Positions 25,926 through 36,131 are shown, numbered from the stretch's first letter. The stretch is DNA of 64,000 nucleotides from Saccharopolyspora elongata (GCF_004348985.1 NZ_SMKW01000029.1:50914-114913), one strand, 5' to 3'. Numbers and translations are program-made. The notes: generated from the letters alone by a model not told the origin.

Positions 25926-25973
25926 CGCAGGGGGCGAACCCGTATCCTCGGCCGCAGGAGCAGGAGGTTCGGC

Positions 25974-26333
25974 ATGCAGGGTCTGGGAGAGCTCGAAGGC
26001 GCCGTGATGGACGTGCTGTGGCAGTCCGCGGAGCCGATGACCGTTCGCGAAGTCCTCGCGGAACTCAACAACACGCGCGATCTCGCCTACACGACGGTCA
26101 TGACCGTGCTCGACAACCTCCACAAGAAGGGGTGGGTCGAGCGGGAGCTGCACAACCGCGCATACCTCTACACCCCGGCCGAGGCCCGCGAAGCGGCAGC
26201 GGCCCGGGCCATGCGCGAGCTGCTCGAATCCAGCGGTGACCCGGAGGCCGTCCTGCTGCACTTCGCCCAGTCCGCGTCCGAAGACGAAACGGCCGCCCTG
26301 CGCCGGGGCCTGCGGCGGCGGCCCCGGCGATGA
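25974..26333 (+). CDS. BlaI/MecI/CopY-family repressor
   Basis: A 119-residue winged-helix repressor: GLGELEGAVMDVLWQ, then MTVREVLAELN and YTTVMTVLDNLHKKGWVER (recognition region), followed by the dimerisation helices. ATG 25974 has AGGAGG at 5 bp. It overlaps by 4 bp an M56 protease of the BlaR/MecR type, the usual partner that relieves repression. Putative target boxes TACTA-N7-TAGTA are at 27451, 36132 and 36156. Given the neighbouring copper genes it may respond to copper rather than to beta-lactam. No such box precedes blaI itself. Confidence 0.87.
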   Translation: MQGLGELEGAVMDVLWQSAEPMTVREVLAELNNTRDLAYTTVMTVLDNLHKKGWVERELHNRAYLYTPAEAREAAAARAMRELLESSGDPEAVLLHFAQSASEDETAALRRGLRRRPRR

Positions 26334-27301
26334 TCCTCGCGTTCGCCCTGCTCCTCGGCGTCGGCATCGTCGTCGGCTACTCCCCCGGCCTGCTGGACCG
26401 GATGATGGCGCGGCGAATCGATCCCCAGGTCGTGCTGGCGACCTGGGGCGCGCTGGTGGCGACGACGTTCCTCACGGTCGTAGCCGCCCTGGTCGTGGTC
26501 CTGCTGCCCGCCCACGGGCCCACATCCCTGCTCATGGAGTTGGTCCACCACTGCTTGACCGCCGTGCAACACGGTGCGGTCCCGCGGTTCCACGCGGTGA
26601 CGGCACTGCTGCTCCTGCTCGGTCTCGCCAGCCTGCTGCTGCTCGTCAGCGTCAGGCTGATGCACCACGTTCGGCGGCAACGCCGGACGCACCAGCGGCA
26701 GCCCGAACTGCTGCGGGTCGCCGCGCAGCCCGAGGCCGGCCCGTTCCCCACCATGTGGCTGCCGCACCCGAAGCCCCTGGCCTACAGCGTTGCCGGAACG
26801 CCGGCATTCGTGGTCGCCACCGACGGCGTCCGGGAAGAACTCTGCGCGGGCGACGCCGCCGCGGTCATCGAGCACGAACGCGCCCACCTCCACGGGCGCC
26901 ACCACATGCTGGTCGGCCTGGCCGAAGCCCTCGCTCGTTCGGCACCGTGGATCCCGCTGATGCGCCACTCCCCCGCCCTGGTGCGCACGGCCGTCGAACT
27001 GGCCGCCGATCGCGCCGCGGCGCGTCTGCACGGTGCCGGCTCCGTGCACTCGGCCCTGCTGATCATGTCGGGTTGGCACGGCGGCCCGGCCACTCCCCAG
27101 CACGCCCTGGGCATGGCCGACAGCGCCGTCGTCCTCCGCTTGCACCACCTCGAATTCCTGGGGCCCTGCGCACCACGAGCCAGGCGCGCGCTGGCCTCCG
27201 GCATGGCGGGGCTGACCGCCGCACTCCTCCCGGCGCTCGCGGGCCTGGGCATCCTCGCCAGCCTCGCGATGATCACGTGCCCCATCCTGTTCGAGATTTG
27301 A
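26330..27301 (+). CDS. M56-family membrane metallopeptidase
   Basis: A 323-residue protein with N-terminal transmembrane helices (about 1-22, 37-60, 85-110), the zinc motif HERAH in VIEHERAHLHGRHH, a downstream Glu in VELAADRAAARLH and a last membrane helix. It lacks an extracellular penicillin-binding sensor domain, so it is shorter than BlaR1. Coupled to blaI, it should cleave the repressor, or act upstream of that cleavage, on an unknown signal. Confidence 0.85.
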   Translation: MILAFALLLGVGIVVGYSPGLLDRMMARRIDPQVVLATWGALVATTFLTVVAALVVVLLPAHGPTSLLMELVHHCLTAVQHGAVPRFHAVTALLLLLGLASLLLLVSVRLMHHVRRQRRTHQRQPELLRVAAQPEAGPFPTMWLPHPKPLAYSVAGTPAFVVATDGVREELCAGDAAAVIEHERAHLHGRHHMLVGLAEALARSAPWIPLMRHSPALVRTAVELAADRAAARLHGAGSVHSALLIMSGWHGGPATPQHALGMADSAVVLRLHHLEFLGPCAPRARRALASGMAGLTAALLPALAGLGILASLAMITCPILFEI

Positions 27302-27327
27302 GCCGCACCGGCGGAACCCGCGATTTC

Positions 27328-27420
27328 TCAAGCCTGGTAGGACATCGTCGTCATCATTCCGGCTTCGTCGTGGTAGACGTCGTGGCAGTGGATCATCCAC
27401 TGGCCGGGGTTGTCCGCCAT
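27328..27420 (-). pseudogene. multicopper oxidase C-terminal fragment (30 codons)
   Basis: The minus strand encodes MADNPGQWMIHCHDVYHDEA plus ten more residues. It contains the type 1/type 3 copper-ligand signature HCHxxxHxxxxM found at the end of multicopper oxidases. The rest of a roughly 500-residue enzyme is absent. It could be a deletion remnant, yet it starts with ATG 27420 downstream of a BlaI-type box, so an expressed copper-binding peptide is conceivable. Confidence 0.7.
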
Positions 27421-27450
27421 TGCGACTTTCCGGAACCACGAGCAGACAAC

Positions 27451-27467
27451 TACTAAGCTCGATAGTA
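27451..27467. promoter_or_regulatory. putative BlaI-type box
   Basis: TACTA-AGCTCGA-TAGTA: 5-bp arms separated by 7 bp, the same architecture as the two boxes at 36132 and 36156. It sits 30 bp upstream of the multicopper oxidase fragment on the minus strand. Confidence 0.5.
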
Positions 27468-27485
27468 CATATCGGCCCGGGATAG

Positions 27486-27872
<387 letters not shown>

Positions 27873-27913
27873 CAACCGGCACGACTTCGCCCCGCGCACA
27901 GGTGCGCCCGACC

Positions 27914-27929
27914 ATACCCCCCGGGGTAT
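27914..27929. promoter_or_regulatory. CsoR/CstR-type operator before the MBL-rhodanese gene
   Basis: ATACCCCCCGGGGTAT is a perfect 16-bp palindrome just ahead of the ribosome-binding site of the next gene. It suggests an internal regulated promoter. Confidence 0.65.
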
Positions 27930-27944
27930 CGGAGGTGAATCGAA

Positions 27945-29354
27945 GTGACAGCAGCGCCCTCACGACTCGCCGGGCTCCGCGTCGAGGTCGTCGAAACCTC
28001 GTCGCTGGGCGACCGCAGCTACCTGGCCACCGACGGGCGGCGCGCGGTGGTGATCGACCCCCAGCGCGACGTGGACCGCATCATCGCCCTCGCCGGCCGG
28101 CTGGGCACGCGGATCACGCTGATCCTGGAAACCCACGTCCACAACGACTACGTCTCCGGCGGCCTGGAGCTCGCCCGGCTGACGGGAGCCGAGTACGGCA
28201 TCGCCGCGGCCGACGACGCGCCGTTCACCCACCGCCCGCTGCGCGACGGCGACCTGCTCGACGTCGCCGACGGTTTCCGGGTGCGCGTCGTGGCCACGCC
28301 CGGGCACACCTTCCACCACCTCTCGTACGTGCTGGAGAGCGACGGCGCACCGGTCGGCGTGTTCACCGGCGGATCCCTGCTCTACGGCACGACCGGGCGC
28401 ACCGATCTGCTCGGCGAGCAGCACAGCGAAGATCTCGCCCGGCACCAGCACAGGTCGGTCCGGAAGCTCGCCGACCTGCTGCCGGAGGGCACCCAGATCT
28501 GGCCCACGCACGGATTCGGCAGCTTCTGCTCGGCGACCCAGGCCGACGGCGACTCGTCGACGATCGGCGAGCAGCGTTCGGCCAACCCGGCGTTGTCGCT
28601 GGCCGAGCAGGACTTCGTCGACACCACCCTGGCCGGCTTGGACGCCTACCCCGCCTACTACGCGCACATGGGGACGCGCAACATCGCCGGCCCCGAGCCG
28701 CTGGACCTGCGCGCACCCGCCGAGGCGACGCCGGCAGACCTCGCCGAACGCTTGCGGCGCGGCGAATGGGTCATCGACCTGCGGTCCCGCAAGGCCTACG
28801 TCGACACGCACCTGGCGGGCACGATCAGCCTCGGCCTGGACGGGCCGATGGCCACCTGGCTGGGCTGGATGATCGACTGGGGCGCGCCGATCACGCTGGT
28901 CGGCGAGTCGAGCGAGCAGGTCGCCGACGCGCAGCGGGAGCTCGCCCGCATCGGCATCGACCACTTCGCCGCCGCCGCGACCGGGCAGCCCGCCGAGCTG
29001 GCCGCCGACGAGTCCCAGCTGGTGAGCACCCCGACCGCCACGTTCGCCGAACTGGCCACCGCGTTGGCCGGCGCACCCGGCGAGCTCCCGAGCGCCGACG
29101 TCGTGCTGGACGTCCGGACCAACAACGAATGGCGCGCCTCGCACGTCGAAGGCGCCGTGCACATCCCGCTCTACGAACTGGCGGACCGGCTGCCGGAGAT
29201 CCCGGCCGGATCGGTGTGGGTGCACTGCGGCAGCGGATACCGGGCGACCGCCGCGGCGTCGCTGCTGGAATCCGCCGGGCGCACCGCAGTCGTTGTCGAC
29301 GACGCGTTCGCCGCCGCGGGCCCGGCCGGGGTTCCCCTGGTCACCGCGGCATGA
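27945..29354 (+). CDS. persulfide dioxygenase-rhodanese fusion (CstB-like)
   Basis: A 469-residue fusion. The N-terminal metallo-beta-lactamase fold (about 1-235) has metal ligands in ETHVHNDYVSGG and ATPGHTFHHLSY, as in ETHE1-type persulfide dioxygenases. A first, Cys-less rhodanese-like domain follows (about 255-350, VIDLRSRKAYVDTHLAG), then a second rhodanese with the active-site loop HCGSGYRA. It should oxidise glutathione/CoA-type persulfide to sulfite and transfer sulfane sulfur. Starts at GTG 27945 after GGAGG. Confidence 0.85.
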   Translation: MTAAPSRLAGLRVEVVETSSLGDRSYLATDGRRAVVIDPQRDVDRIIALAGRLGTRITLILETHVHNDYVSGGLELARLTGAEYGIAAADDAPFTHRPLRDGDLLDVADGFRVRVVATPGHTFHHLSYVLESDGAPVGVFTGGSLLYGTTGRTDLLGEQHSEDLARHQHRSVRKLADLLPEGTQIWPTHGFGSFCSATQADGDSSTIGEQRSANPALSLAEQDFVDTTLAGLDAYPAYYAHMGTRNIAGPEPLDLRAPAEATPADLAERLRRGEWVIDLRSRKAYVDTHLAGTISLGLDGPMATWLGWMIDWGAPITLVGESSEQVADAQRELARIGIDHFAAAATGQPAELAADESQLVSTPTATFAELATALAGAPGELPSADVVLDVRTNNEWRASHVEGAVHIPLYELADRLPEIPAGSVWVHCGSGYRATAAASLLESAGRTAVVVDDAFAAAGPAGVPLVTAA

Positions 29355-29380
29355 CGACACATTTCACCAGAAGGAGGACC

Positions 29381-29965
29381 ATGACCGGCTCGTTATCATC
29401 CACTGTAGACGTTTCCCGTGCTCGCGCACTGCTCGAAAGCGAACCCCGGGCGCGGCTGATCGACGTTCGCACGCCTGGCGAGTTCGCCGCCGCGCACATC
29501 CCCGGCTCCTACAACGTGCCGCTCGATCTGCTGCGGGAAGCCGACCTGGCCGCCGGGCACGACGACCCGGTGGTGCTGGTGTGCGGTTCCGGCGTCCGGG
29601 CCGAGGACGCCCGCACCCTGCTCGCCGCCGCCGGGCTGGGCCGGCCGACCGTCCTCGCCGGCGGCATCAACGCGTGGGACCAGCAGGGCGCCCCGGTCGC
29701 GCGCGGAACCGGTAAGTGGGCGATGGAACGCCAGGTGCGGCTGGTCGCCGGATCGCTGGTGCTGACCGGCGTCCTGGGCAGCGTTGTCGCCCCGAAGATG
29801 AAGTGGCTGGCCGGATTCATCGGTGGCGGGCTGACGTTCTCCGCGCTGAGCAACACCTGCGCGATGGCGCGGGTGCTCTCGCTGCTGCCGTACAACCGGA
29901 CTCCGGCGCAGGACGCGCCGACGCTGCTCGCGGCGCTGACCGCGGACGACGCACCGGCCCGCTGA
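29381..29965 (+). CDS. rhodanese with C-terminal membrane (DUF2892-like) domain
   Basis: A 194-residue protein. The rhodanese domain (about 10-110) has active-site loop VCGSGVRAED and IDVRTPGEFAAAHIPGS. The C-terminal two-helix membrane domain begins ERQVRLVAGSLVLTGVLGS. ATG 29381 follows AAGGAGG. In cst-like operons such membrane rhodaneses handle sulfane sulfur near the exporter. The following tauE gene starts 4 bp after the stop. Confidence 0.85.
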   Translation: MTGSLSSTVDVSRARALLESEPRARLIDVRTPGEFAAAHIPGSYNVPLDLLREADLAAGHDDPVVLVCGSGVRAEDARTLLAAAGLGRPTVLAGGINAWDQQGAPVARGTGKWAMERQVRLVAGSLVLTGVLGSVVAPKMKWLAGFIGGGLTFSALSNTCAMARVLSLLPYNRTPAQDAPTLLAALTADDAPAR

Positions 29966-29969
29966 AGCG

Positions 29970-30752
29970 ATGCTGCTGGCCATCGTTTTCGGCGCCGTGA
30001 TCGGCCTTTCCGTGGGCCTGCTGGGCGCCGGTGGTTCCATCCTGGCGGTCCCGGCGCTCGTCTACGGTGTCGGGCAGCCGCTGAGCACCGCGATCCCGAC
30101 CGCGTTGGTGGTGGTGGCCGCGTCGTCCATCGGTGCGTTGTCGTCCCGGACCCGGCTGCGCGCCGTGCAGTGGCCGGTGGCGCTGGTGTTCGGCGCCGCC
30201 GGCCTGCCTGGGACCTTCGCCGGCACGGCGCTCGGCCGGGAGTTCCCGCAGCGCTGGCTGCTGTTGGCTTTCGCGGCGCTCATGGTCGTCGTGGCCGTGC
30301 GCATGTTCACCGGCAACGACGAGCACACGGGCGCGTGCCGGATGCCGGATGGCGGTATCGATCACCGCCGCTGCCTGCCGAAGTCGGCAGCGGCCGGAGC
30401 CGGCGTCGGCGTGCTCACCGGGCTGTTCGGCGTCGGCGGCGGCTTCATCGTCGTCCCGGCGCTGTCCGTGCTGCTCGGCCTGGCCGCGCCGCAAGCCGTG
30501 GCCACCTCCCTGGTGGTGGTGCTGATCAACGCGAGCAGTGGGCTGCTCGCGCACATCGGCACCGCGGGCGGCATCGAGGTGGGCGTGCTGATCGCGTTCG
30601 CCGGTACTGCGATGCTCGTATCGGTGGCCGCAGGCAGGTTCGCGGCTCGCCTCCCGGCAACCACCGTCCGCCGCGCGTTCGCCTGCGTCGTGCTGGCCGT
30701 CGCGCTTGGCGTGGGCGTCTCGTCCGGACTCGATCTGCCCACCGCAGGCTGA
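29970..30752 (+). CDS. TauE/SafE-family sulfite exporter
   Basis: A 260-residue membrane protein with seven to eight helices and the internal repeat typical of the family: GLSVGLLGAGGSILAVPALVY in the first half and GVLTGLFGVGGGFIVVPALSV in the second. Its position after persulfide dioxygenase and rhodanese genes suggests export of sulfite or another sulfur anion. It closes the operon. 30753-30891 holds no gene. Confidence 0.85.
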   Translation: MLLAIVFGAVIGLSVGLLGAGGSILAVPALVYGVGQPLSTAIPTALVVVAASSIGALSSRTRLRAVQWPVALVFGAAGLPGTFAGTALGREFPQRWLLLAFAALMVVVAVRMFTGNDEHTGACRMPDGGIDHRRCLPKSAAAGAGVGVLTGLFGVGGGFIVVPALSVLLGLAAPQAVATSLVVVLINASSGLLAHIGTAGGIEVGVLIAFAGTAMLVSVAAGRFAARLPATTVRRAFACVVLAVALGVGVSSGLDLPTAG

Positions 30753-30891
30753 GGGCCGAGCACGGCATCCGGACCGGGCTTCACAGCGATGCGGCGCTTT
30801 TCGTTCGTTGAACCTCGTCAGCGACGAGCAGCTGCGAGCGAGCTGCGTCGTTCGGTGGGCGGCCGTCCGTTGTCGAGCAGGAGCGCGCGGA

Positions 30892-31521
30892 TCAGGCCGC
30901 CGGCTTGCGGGCGACGAGCCTCTCGACGATCCCCAGCTTGAAACGATCATGCTGCTCGATGCTGAACCCGGCGGCCTGCACGTGCTTGATGGGGCGACGC
31001 CGGAAGTTCTCCCCGCCCACCGGGATCGTGACGACTTCCAGCAGCCGCTGCACGACCCGGGCCGGCCACGACGTGCTCACCACGTGGTCGGCCAGGAGCA
31101 ACCGCCCGCCCGTCCGCAGAACACGTTTCATCTCCCCGACGGCCACCCGATCATCTGGAATCGCGCACAGGGAGAACGTGCAGACCACGGTGTCGAACGA
31201 GGCGTCCGGGAACTCGAGCCGCTGGGCATCGCCGATGCTCAGCGCCACCTCCCGGCCCGCCTCTTCCGCACGACGGCGCGCGTGGTCGAGCATGCCCGGG
31301 CTCAGATCGACCCCGGTGAGTCGCACGTCGTCGGAGTACCAGCCGAGGTTCAGCCCGGTACCGATGGCGACTTCGAGGACCTCGCCTTCGGCTTGCCCGC
31401 ACAGCCACTGCCTCGTGTCGCCGAAGAACTTCCGATCCATGAACCCCATCTGGCGGTCGTAACCGCGGGAGTGCCGGTCCCAATAACGCCGCAGCCGATC
31501 GAGGTTCGCCTTGCCCGGCAT
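30892..31521 (-). CDS. class I SAM-dependent methyltransferase
   Basis: A 209-residue methyltransferase. It has motif I VLEVAIGTGLNL, GVDLSPGMLDHARRR (acidic end of beta 2), SFDTVVCTFSLC and the post-motif VLRTGGRLLLADHV. UbiE/phosphatidylethanolamine-methyltransferase-like. It stands alone between the sulfur and copper operons, and its role there is not evident. Confidence 0.8.
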   Translation of the reverse strand: MPGKANLDRLRRYWDRHSRGYDRQMGFMDRKFFGDTRQWLCGQAEGEVLEVAIGTGLNLGWYSDDVRLTGVDLSPGMLDHARRRAEEAGREVALSIGDAQRLEFPDASFDTVVCTFSLCAIPDDRVAVGEMKRVLRTGGRLLLADHVVSTSWPARVVQRLLEVVTIPVGGENFRRRPIKHVQAAGFSIEQHDRFKLGIVERLVARKPAA

Positions 31522-31803
31522 AACAGTCTCCGTCCCGGTCGCACGTGAGCACCGACTGACACGGCCAAACTACTTCCAACGACCGGGCAGCGCCCACAGG
31601 AAGTCGTACCCGATTTCCATCCGGGAGCGGCGCGAGTCCGCGCGCCCCGATCTCTGGAATCCACATCGGACGCACGCGGAGCGCCGGATCAGATGGGCAG
31701 TGTGAAGCCGGCGATCGGACCGCGAAGCCACGAGATCCCCCGGCCGCCGAGCTCCGACACCTTCCCCGACCCCATCACGCGCATTCCTCATCGCGACTCA
31801 GGC

Positions 31804-31861
31804 TTGACCTACATACCCCAAGGGGGTATAAATCTGATGTCGGCAATACCCCCTGGGGGTA
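31804..31861 (+). promoter_or_regulatory. copZ promoter with CsoR-type operators
   Basis: TTGACC (31804) and TATAAA (31827) are spaced 17 bp. The spacer and -10 edge carry ATACCCCAAGGGGGTAT (31813-31829). A second box TACCCCCTGGGGGTA is at 31847-31861. Such boxes bind CsoR-family repressors and would be induced by copper. Nothing else is seen between 31522 and 31803. Confidence 0.75.
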
Positions 31862-31901
31862 GAGGCGACGAACCGAACGACATGACACCGAGGAGCTCCT
31901 G

Positions 31902-32111
31902 ATGGCCGAGTCCACCTACACCGTTGTCGGCATGACCTGCGGGCACTGCGTGCAGTCGGTGACCGAGGAGGTCGGCAAGATCGGCGGCGTCTCCGACGTG
32001 GCCGTCGACCTGCCCACCGGCTCCGTCACCGTGACCAGCGCCGACGCGATCAGCGACGCCGACGTGCTGGCCGCCGTCGAAGAGGCCAGCTACGAGCTGG
32101 CCCCCAGCTGA
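31902..32111 (+). CDS. copZ: copper chaperone CopZ
   Basis: A 69-residue HMA-domain protein. GMTCGHCVQSVTEEVGKI carries the CxxC copper site near residues 13-16. It has the ferredoxin-like repeat ending EEASYELAPS. It starts at ATG 31902 after GAGGAG and is the first gene of a copZ - secreted protein - copA operon. It delivers Cu(I) to the ATPase. Confidence 0.92.
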   Translation: MAESTYTVVGMTCGHCVQSVTEEVGKIGGVSDVAVDLPTGSVTVTSADAISDADVLAAVEEASYELAPS

Positions 32112-32180
32112 CCTCCACCCCCGATCGGGCCGGGAACCCAGCCCGGGCTCCCGGCCCGGCCAGCACAGCGAGGAATCATC

Positions 32181-33131
32181 ATGAACACAGCAGGCAAGCT
32201 CTCCGCCTACGGTGCGGCGCTCGCCCTGGTCGCCGGTGGCGCCTGGGCGGCCGGTACCGCTGTCGGTTCCTTCACCGCCATGTCCGCCCCGAGCGGTCAC
32301 GGCGACATGCCCGGCGGTGAGGTCGCCGGGCACGGGGACACCCACAGCGGCACCGTCGCGGAGACCGCCCTGCCCGGCGGACTGACGTCGTCCAGGGGCG
32401 GCTACACCCTCGCGCCCACCGACACGACGCAGGACACCGGCACCACCGAGCCCTTCTCCTTCCGCATCCTCGGCCCCGACGGCAACGCGGTCACCGGGTT
32501 CGACGTCGAGCACGACAAGCGGATGCACCTCATCGTGGTGCGCCGCGACACCGCGGGATTCCAGCACCTGCACCCGGAGATGGCCGCGGACGGCACCTGG
32601 ACCGTCCCGCTGAACCTGCCCGAAGCCGGCAGCTACCGGGTCTTCGCCGATTTCACCCCGACCGGCGCCGCTCCGGCCACCCTCGGCACCGACATCGCCG
32701 CCGGCGGGGCCTTCGAACCGCGCGACTTCGCTCCTTCCCGGGTCGCAGAGGTCGACGGCTACCGGGTCCAGCTGGACGGTGAGCTCGTCCCCGGCCAGGC
32801 CTCCCCCGTCCGGCTCGCGGTCGCCAAGGACGGCCGACCCGTCACCGACCTGCAGCCGTACCTGTCCGCCTACGGGCACCTGGTGGCACTGCGCGAAGGC
32901 GACCTGGCCTACCTGCACGTGCACCCCGAGGGAGCGCCCGGCGACGGCAGGACGGCACCCGGCCCGGAGATCGACTTCGTCGCGGAAGTACCCACCGCCG
33001 GTACCTACCGGCTGTTCCTGGACTTCCAGCACAACGGCGTCGTGCGCACCGCGGAGTTCACCGTGGACGCCGCAGGCGGCACCACCCCGGAAACCCAGCG
33101 CGGTGACGGCCACGCCGGCCATGACGGCTGA
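32181..33131 (+). CDS. exported His/Met-containing protein of the copper operon
   Basis: A 316-residue protein with an N-terminal hydrophobic segment (about 5-30; [19 protein letters not shown]), signal peptide or anchor, then a His/Met-rich linker ([20 protein letters not shown]). Two similar beta-rich units follow, each with an HLIVVRRD / HLVALREG type strand followed by a HLHP or HVHP motif. The C-terminus is GDGHAGHDG. It resembles conserved hypothetical proteins found beside copA in actinomycetes. A periplasm-side copper-binding role is inference from composition and position. Confidence 0.78.
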   Translation: MNTAGKLSAYGAALALVAGGAWAAGTAVGSFTAMSAPSGHGDMPGGEVAGHGDTHSGTVAETALPGGLTSSRGGYTLAPTDTTQDTGTTEPFSFRILGPDGNAVTGFDVEHDKRMHLIVVRRDTAGFQHLHPEMAADGTWTVPLNLPEAGSYRVFADFTPTGAAPATLGTDIAAGGAFEPRDFAPSRVAEVDGYRVQLDGELVPGQASPVRLAVAKDGRPVTDLQPYLSAYGHLVALREGDLAYLHVHPEGAPGDGRTAPGPEIDFVAEVPTAGTYRLFLDFQHNGVVRTAEFTVDAAGGTTPETQRGDGHAGHDG

Positions 33132-33163
33132 CCGAAGAGCTTGAGCAGCAAGGAGAGAACGGC

Positions 33164-35485
33164 ATGACCGCCACGGAACGACCCCCGCAAGTCACCAACG
33201 AACTCGAACTCTCGATCTCCGGCATGACGTGCGCCTCTTGCGCGGCGCGCATCGAGCGCAAGCTGAACAAGCTCGACGGCGTCGCGGCGACCGTCAACTA
33301 CGCCACCGAGAAGGCGAAGGTCAGCGTCCCGGAAGGCATTGACCCGCAACAACTCATCGCGGAGGTCGAGGCCGCAGGATACGGCGCGACCCTGCCCAGG
33401 ACCGAACAGGACAGCGGCCCGGCGACCAAGCGGGACGACGAGGAAGCGGACTCGACCCGGACCCTGCGGCAGCGGCTGATCACATCGGTCGTGCTGTCCG
33501 TGCCCGTGATCGCGTTGGCGATGGTCCCGGCCCTGCAGTTCACCTACTGGCAGTGGATCTCGCTGACGCTGGCCGCACCGGTGCTGGTGTGGGGCGCCTG
33601 GCCCTTCCACAAGGCGGCGTGGACGAACCTGCGCCACGGCGCGGCCACGATGGACACCCTGGTCTCCATGGGCACCATCGCGGCGTTCCTGTGGTCCCTG
33701 TACGCGCTGCTGTTCGGCACGGCGGGCACGCCCGGCATGACGCACCCCTTCGAGCTGACCATCCAGCGCACCGATGGTGCGGGCTCGATCTACCTGGAGG
33801 TCGCAGCAGGGGTGACGACGTTCATCCTGGCCGGGCGCTACTTCGAGGCGCGGTCGAAGCGGCGCGCAGGTGCGGCGTTGCGGGCGTTGCTGGAACTCGG
33901 CGCGAAGGATGTCGCGGTGCTCCGCGACGGCCGCGAAGTCCGCATCCCCACCGGCGAACTCGCCGTCGGGGACCGGTTCGTCGTCCGGCCCGGCGAGAAG
34001 ATCGCCACCGACGGTGTGATCGAAGAGGGCAACTCGGCGGTCGACGCCAGCATGCTCACCGGCGAATCCGTCCCGGTCGAGGTCGGTCCCGGCGACAACG
34101 TCGTCGGTGCCACCGTCAACGCCGGCGGTCGGCTGGTGGTGCGGGCGACCCGGGTCGGTTCGGACACCCAGCTCGCCCAGATGGCCAAGCTGGTCGAGGA
34201 CGCGCAGACCGGCAAGGCCGCCGTGCAGCGGCTCGCGGACCGGATCTCGGCGGTGTTCGTGCCGATCGTGATCGCGCTGTCGGTGGGAACGCTGGCGTTC
34301 TGGCTGGGCTCGGGCACCGGGCTGGCGGCCGCGTTCACCGCCGCCGTCGCGGTGCTGATCATCGCCTGCCCGTGCGCATTGGGCCTGGCCACCCCGACCG
34401 CGCTGCTGGTCGGCACCGGCCGCGGCGCGCAGCTCGGCATCCTGATCAAGGGCCCGGAAGTGCTGGAGTCCACCCGGCGCATCGACACCGTCGTCCTGGA
34501 CAAGACCGGCACCGTCACCACCGGCCAGATGGAACTGATCGACGTCCACCTCACCGCCGGCACCGACCGCGACGAGGTCCTGCGGATCGCCGGGGCGCTG
34601 GAGAACGCCTCCGAACACCCCATCGCCCGCGCCATCGCGCGCGGCGCGGAGCGGGCGGTGGGCGAGCTGCCCGCGGTGGAGGACTTCACCAACGTGGAAG
34701 GCCTGGGCGTGCAGGGCATCGTCGACGGGCACGCGGTGCTGGTCGGCCGCTCGGCGCTGCTGGCGGAGTGGAGCCAGCCGCTGACCGCGGAGCTCGCCGC
34801 GGCGAAGGCCGCTGCGGAGGCAGAAGGCCGCACCGCGGTGGCGGTCGCCTGGGACGGGCAGGCCCGGGCGGTGCTGGTCGTCGCCGACACGGTCAAGCCC
34901 ACCTCAGCGCAGGCCATCGCGCAGCTGCGGGAGCTCGGCCTGACGCCGGTACTGCTCACCGGCGACAACGAGGCCGTCGCCAGGTCCGTGGCCGAGCAGG
35001 TCGGCATCGACGAGGTCATCGCCGAGGTGCTGCCGAAGGACAAGGTCGACGTGGTCACCCGCCTTCAGGGCGAGGGCAAGGTCGTGGCGATGGTCGGAGA
35101 CGGCGTCAACGACGCCGCGGCCCTGGCCAAGGCCGACCTCGGCCTGGCCATGGGCACCGGCACCGACGTCGCCATCGAGGCCAGCGACCTGACGCTGGTC
35201 CGCGGCGACCTCCGCGCCGCCGTCGACGCCATCCGGTTGTCCCGCCGCACCCTGCGCACCATCAAGGGCAACCTGTTCTGGGCCTTCGCCTACAACGTGG
35301 CCGCCCTCCCGCTGGCCGCAGCGGGACTGCTGAACCCGATGATCGCCGGGGCGGCGATGGCGTTCAGCTCGGTGTTCGTGGTCAGCAACAGCCTGCGGCT
35401 GCGCGGCTTCCGCAGCACCGCGGGAGACCCGGCCGACCTCGCCCCGGTCATCGACCGGCGGGAACCGGTGCCCGGGCGCAACTGA
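33164..35485 (+). CDS. copA: copper-translocating P1B-type ATPase
   Basis: A 773-residue pump. It has an N-terminal HMA domain ([14 protein letters not shown]), the transmembrane CPC motif in [15 protein letters not shown], phosphorylation [18 protein letters not shown] (nucleotide domain), TGDNEAVA and hinge [10 protein letters not shown]. It also has the late membrane motifs [17 protein letters not shown] and [16 protein letters not shown] expected for Cu(I) exporters. Last gene of the copZ operon, followed by a perfect terminator. Confidence 0.93.
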   Translation: MTATERPPQVTNELELSISGMTCASCAARIERKLNKLDGVAATVNYATEKAKVSVPEGIDPQQLIAEVEAAGYGATLPRTEQDSGPATKRDDEEADSTRTLRQRLITSVVLSVPVIALAMVPALQFTYWQWISLTLAAPVLVWGAWPFHKAAWTNLRHGAATMDTLVSMGTIAAFLWSLYALLFGTAGTPGMTHPFELTIQRTDGAGSIYLEVAAGVTTFILAGRYFEARSKRRAGAALRALLELGAKDVAVLRDGREVRIPTGELAVGDRFVVRPGEKIATDGVIEEGNSAVDASMLTGESVPVEVGPGDNVVGATVNAGGRLVVRATRVGSDTQLAQMAKLVEDAQTGKAAVQRLADRISAVFVPIVIALSVGTLAFWLGSGTGLAAAFTAAVAVLIIACPCALGLATPTALLVGTGRGAQLGILIKGPEVLESTRRIDTVVLDKTGTVTTGQMELIDVHLTAGTDRDEVLRIAGALENASEHPIARAIARGAERAVGELPAVEDFTNVEGLGVQGIVDGHAVLVGRSALLAEWSQPLTAELAAAKAAAEAEGRTAVAVAWDGQARAVLVVADTVKPTSAQAIAQLRELGLTPVLLTGDNEAVARSVAEQVGIDEVIAEVLPKDKVDVVTRLQGEGKVVAMVGDGVNDAAALAKADLGLAMGTGTDVAIEASDLTLVRGDLRAAVDAIRLSRRTLRTIKGNLFWAFAYNVAALPLAAAGLLNPMIAGAAMAFSSVFVVSNSLRLRGFRSTAGDPADLAPVIDRREPVPGRN

Positions 35486-35492
35486 CCGCCCG

Positions 35493-35539
35493 AGCTGAAC
35501 GGGCCACCACGCAGGACGTGGTGGCCCGTTCAGCTTTTC
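35493..35539 (+). terminator. intrinsic terminator after copA
   Basis: Perfect 19-bp arms (35493-35511, 35517-35535), a 5-nt loop CAGGA and a following short T-run. Confidence 0.85.
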
Positions 35540-35984
35540 GCACCGCACACTTCGTTGTTGTCCGCGGCCATCACCTCGAGAGCTGTGGCACGGTCGAGGA
35601 ACGCATCGGGATTCTCGCTGGCGAGCAAGGCCGAGAGCCCGTTGAGCCGCGATATGCCGCACCCGCAAGCTCGTCGACCCGGCCCCGCAGGCGCGCTTCG
35701 TCCGCCCGGCTCTGCTGCTCAACGCTCCTGGCCGCAGTCACTTGCGCCTTCGCGGCGTCGAGTTCGGCCTGCTTCCTGTCAAGTTCGTCCTGAGCGACGA
35801 GAACGTCCTCGTTCGCCTTGCTCGCATCCTCGCTCAGCTGCTCGTAGCGCCGCATCTCGGCGGAACCGCTCGCCGGATCCGCCGGCTGCGCAACTGCGGG
35901 CAAGGCCACCGACACTGCCGCCACGGCCACCGCGGAGGCCGAGATCGCACTCCGCATCGAACGCTTCAACTGGCGCAAAGCCAC
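35530..35984 (-). pseudogene. NlpC/P60 (RipA-like) protein, N-terminal remnant
   Basis: From GTG 35984 (AGGAGAG upstream) the minus strand encodes a signal peptide (MRSAISASAVAVAAVSVALP) and a coiled coil (DELDRKQAELDAAKAQV...ADEARLRGRVDELA). Near 35660 a one-base shift changes frame to RLNGLSALLASENPDAFLDR followed by ATALEVMAADNN, the continuation expected in RipA-type endopeptidases. The sequence then ends inside the copA terminator. The whole NlpC/P60 catalytic domain is missing. It is the right boundary of the copper island. Confidence 0.75.
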
Positions 35985-36131
35985 GCTGGACCGCTCTCCT
36001 TCGTCTCTACGGGCTCTCGCCGGCGGCCGGTCGGGACACATGGCCCCAGCCGCCCGGCGAGCCTGCACTCGAGTCGTCGATGTGGGCTCCCCGCAACCCG
36101 GGAGGACCTACTCGACGATCGAACACTTGTC

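Noticed and set aside
32330..32360. His-rich short repeats in the copper operon as a CRISPR or tandem repeat
   Set aside because: They are codons for a His/Met-rich linker, with no regular spacing. No CRISPR-like repeat-spacer pattern was found anywhere in the window.
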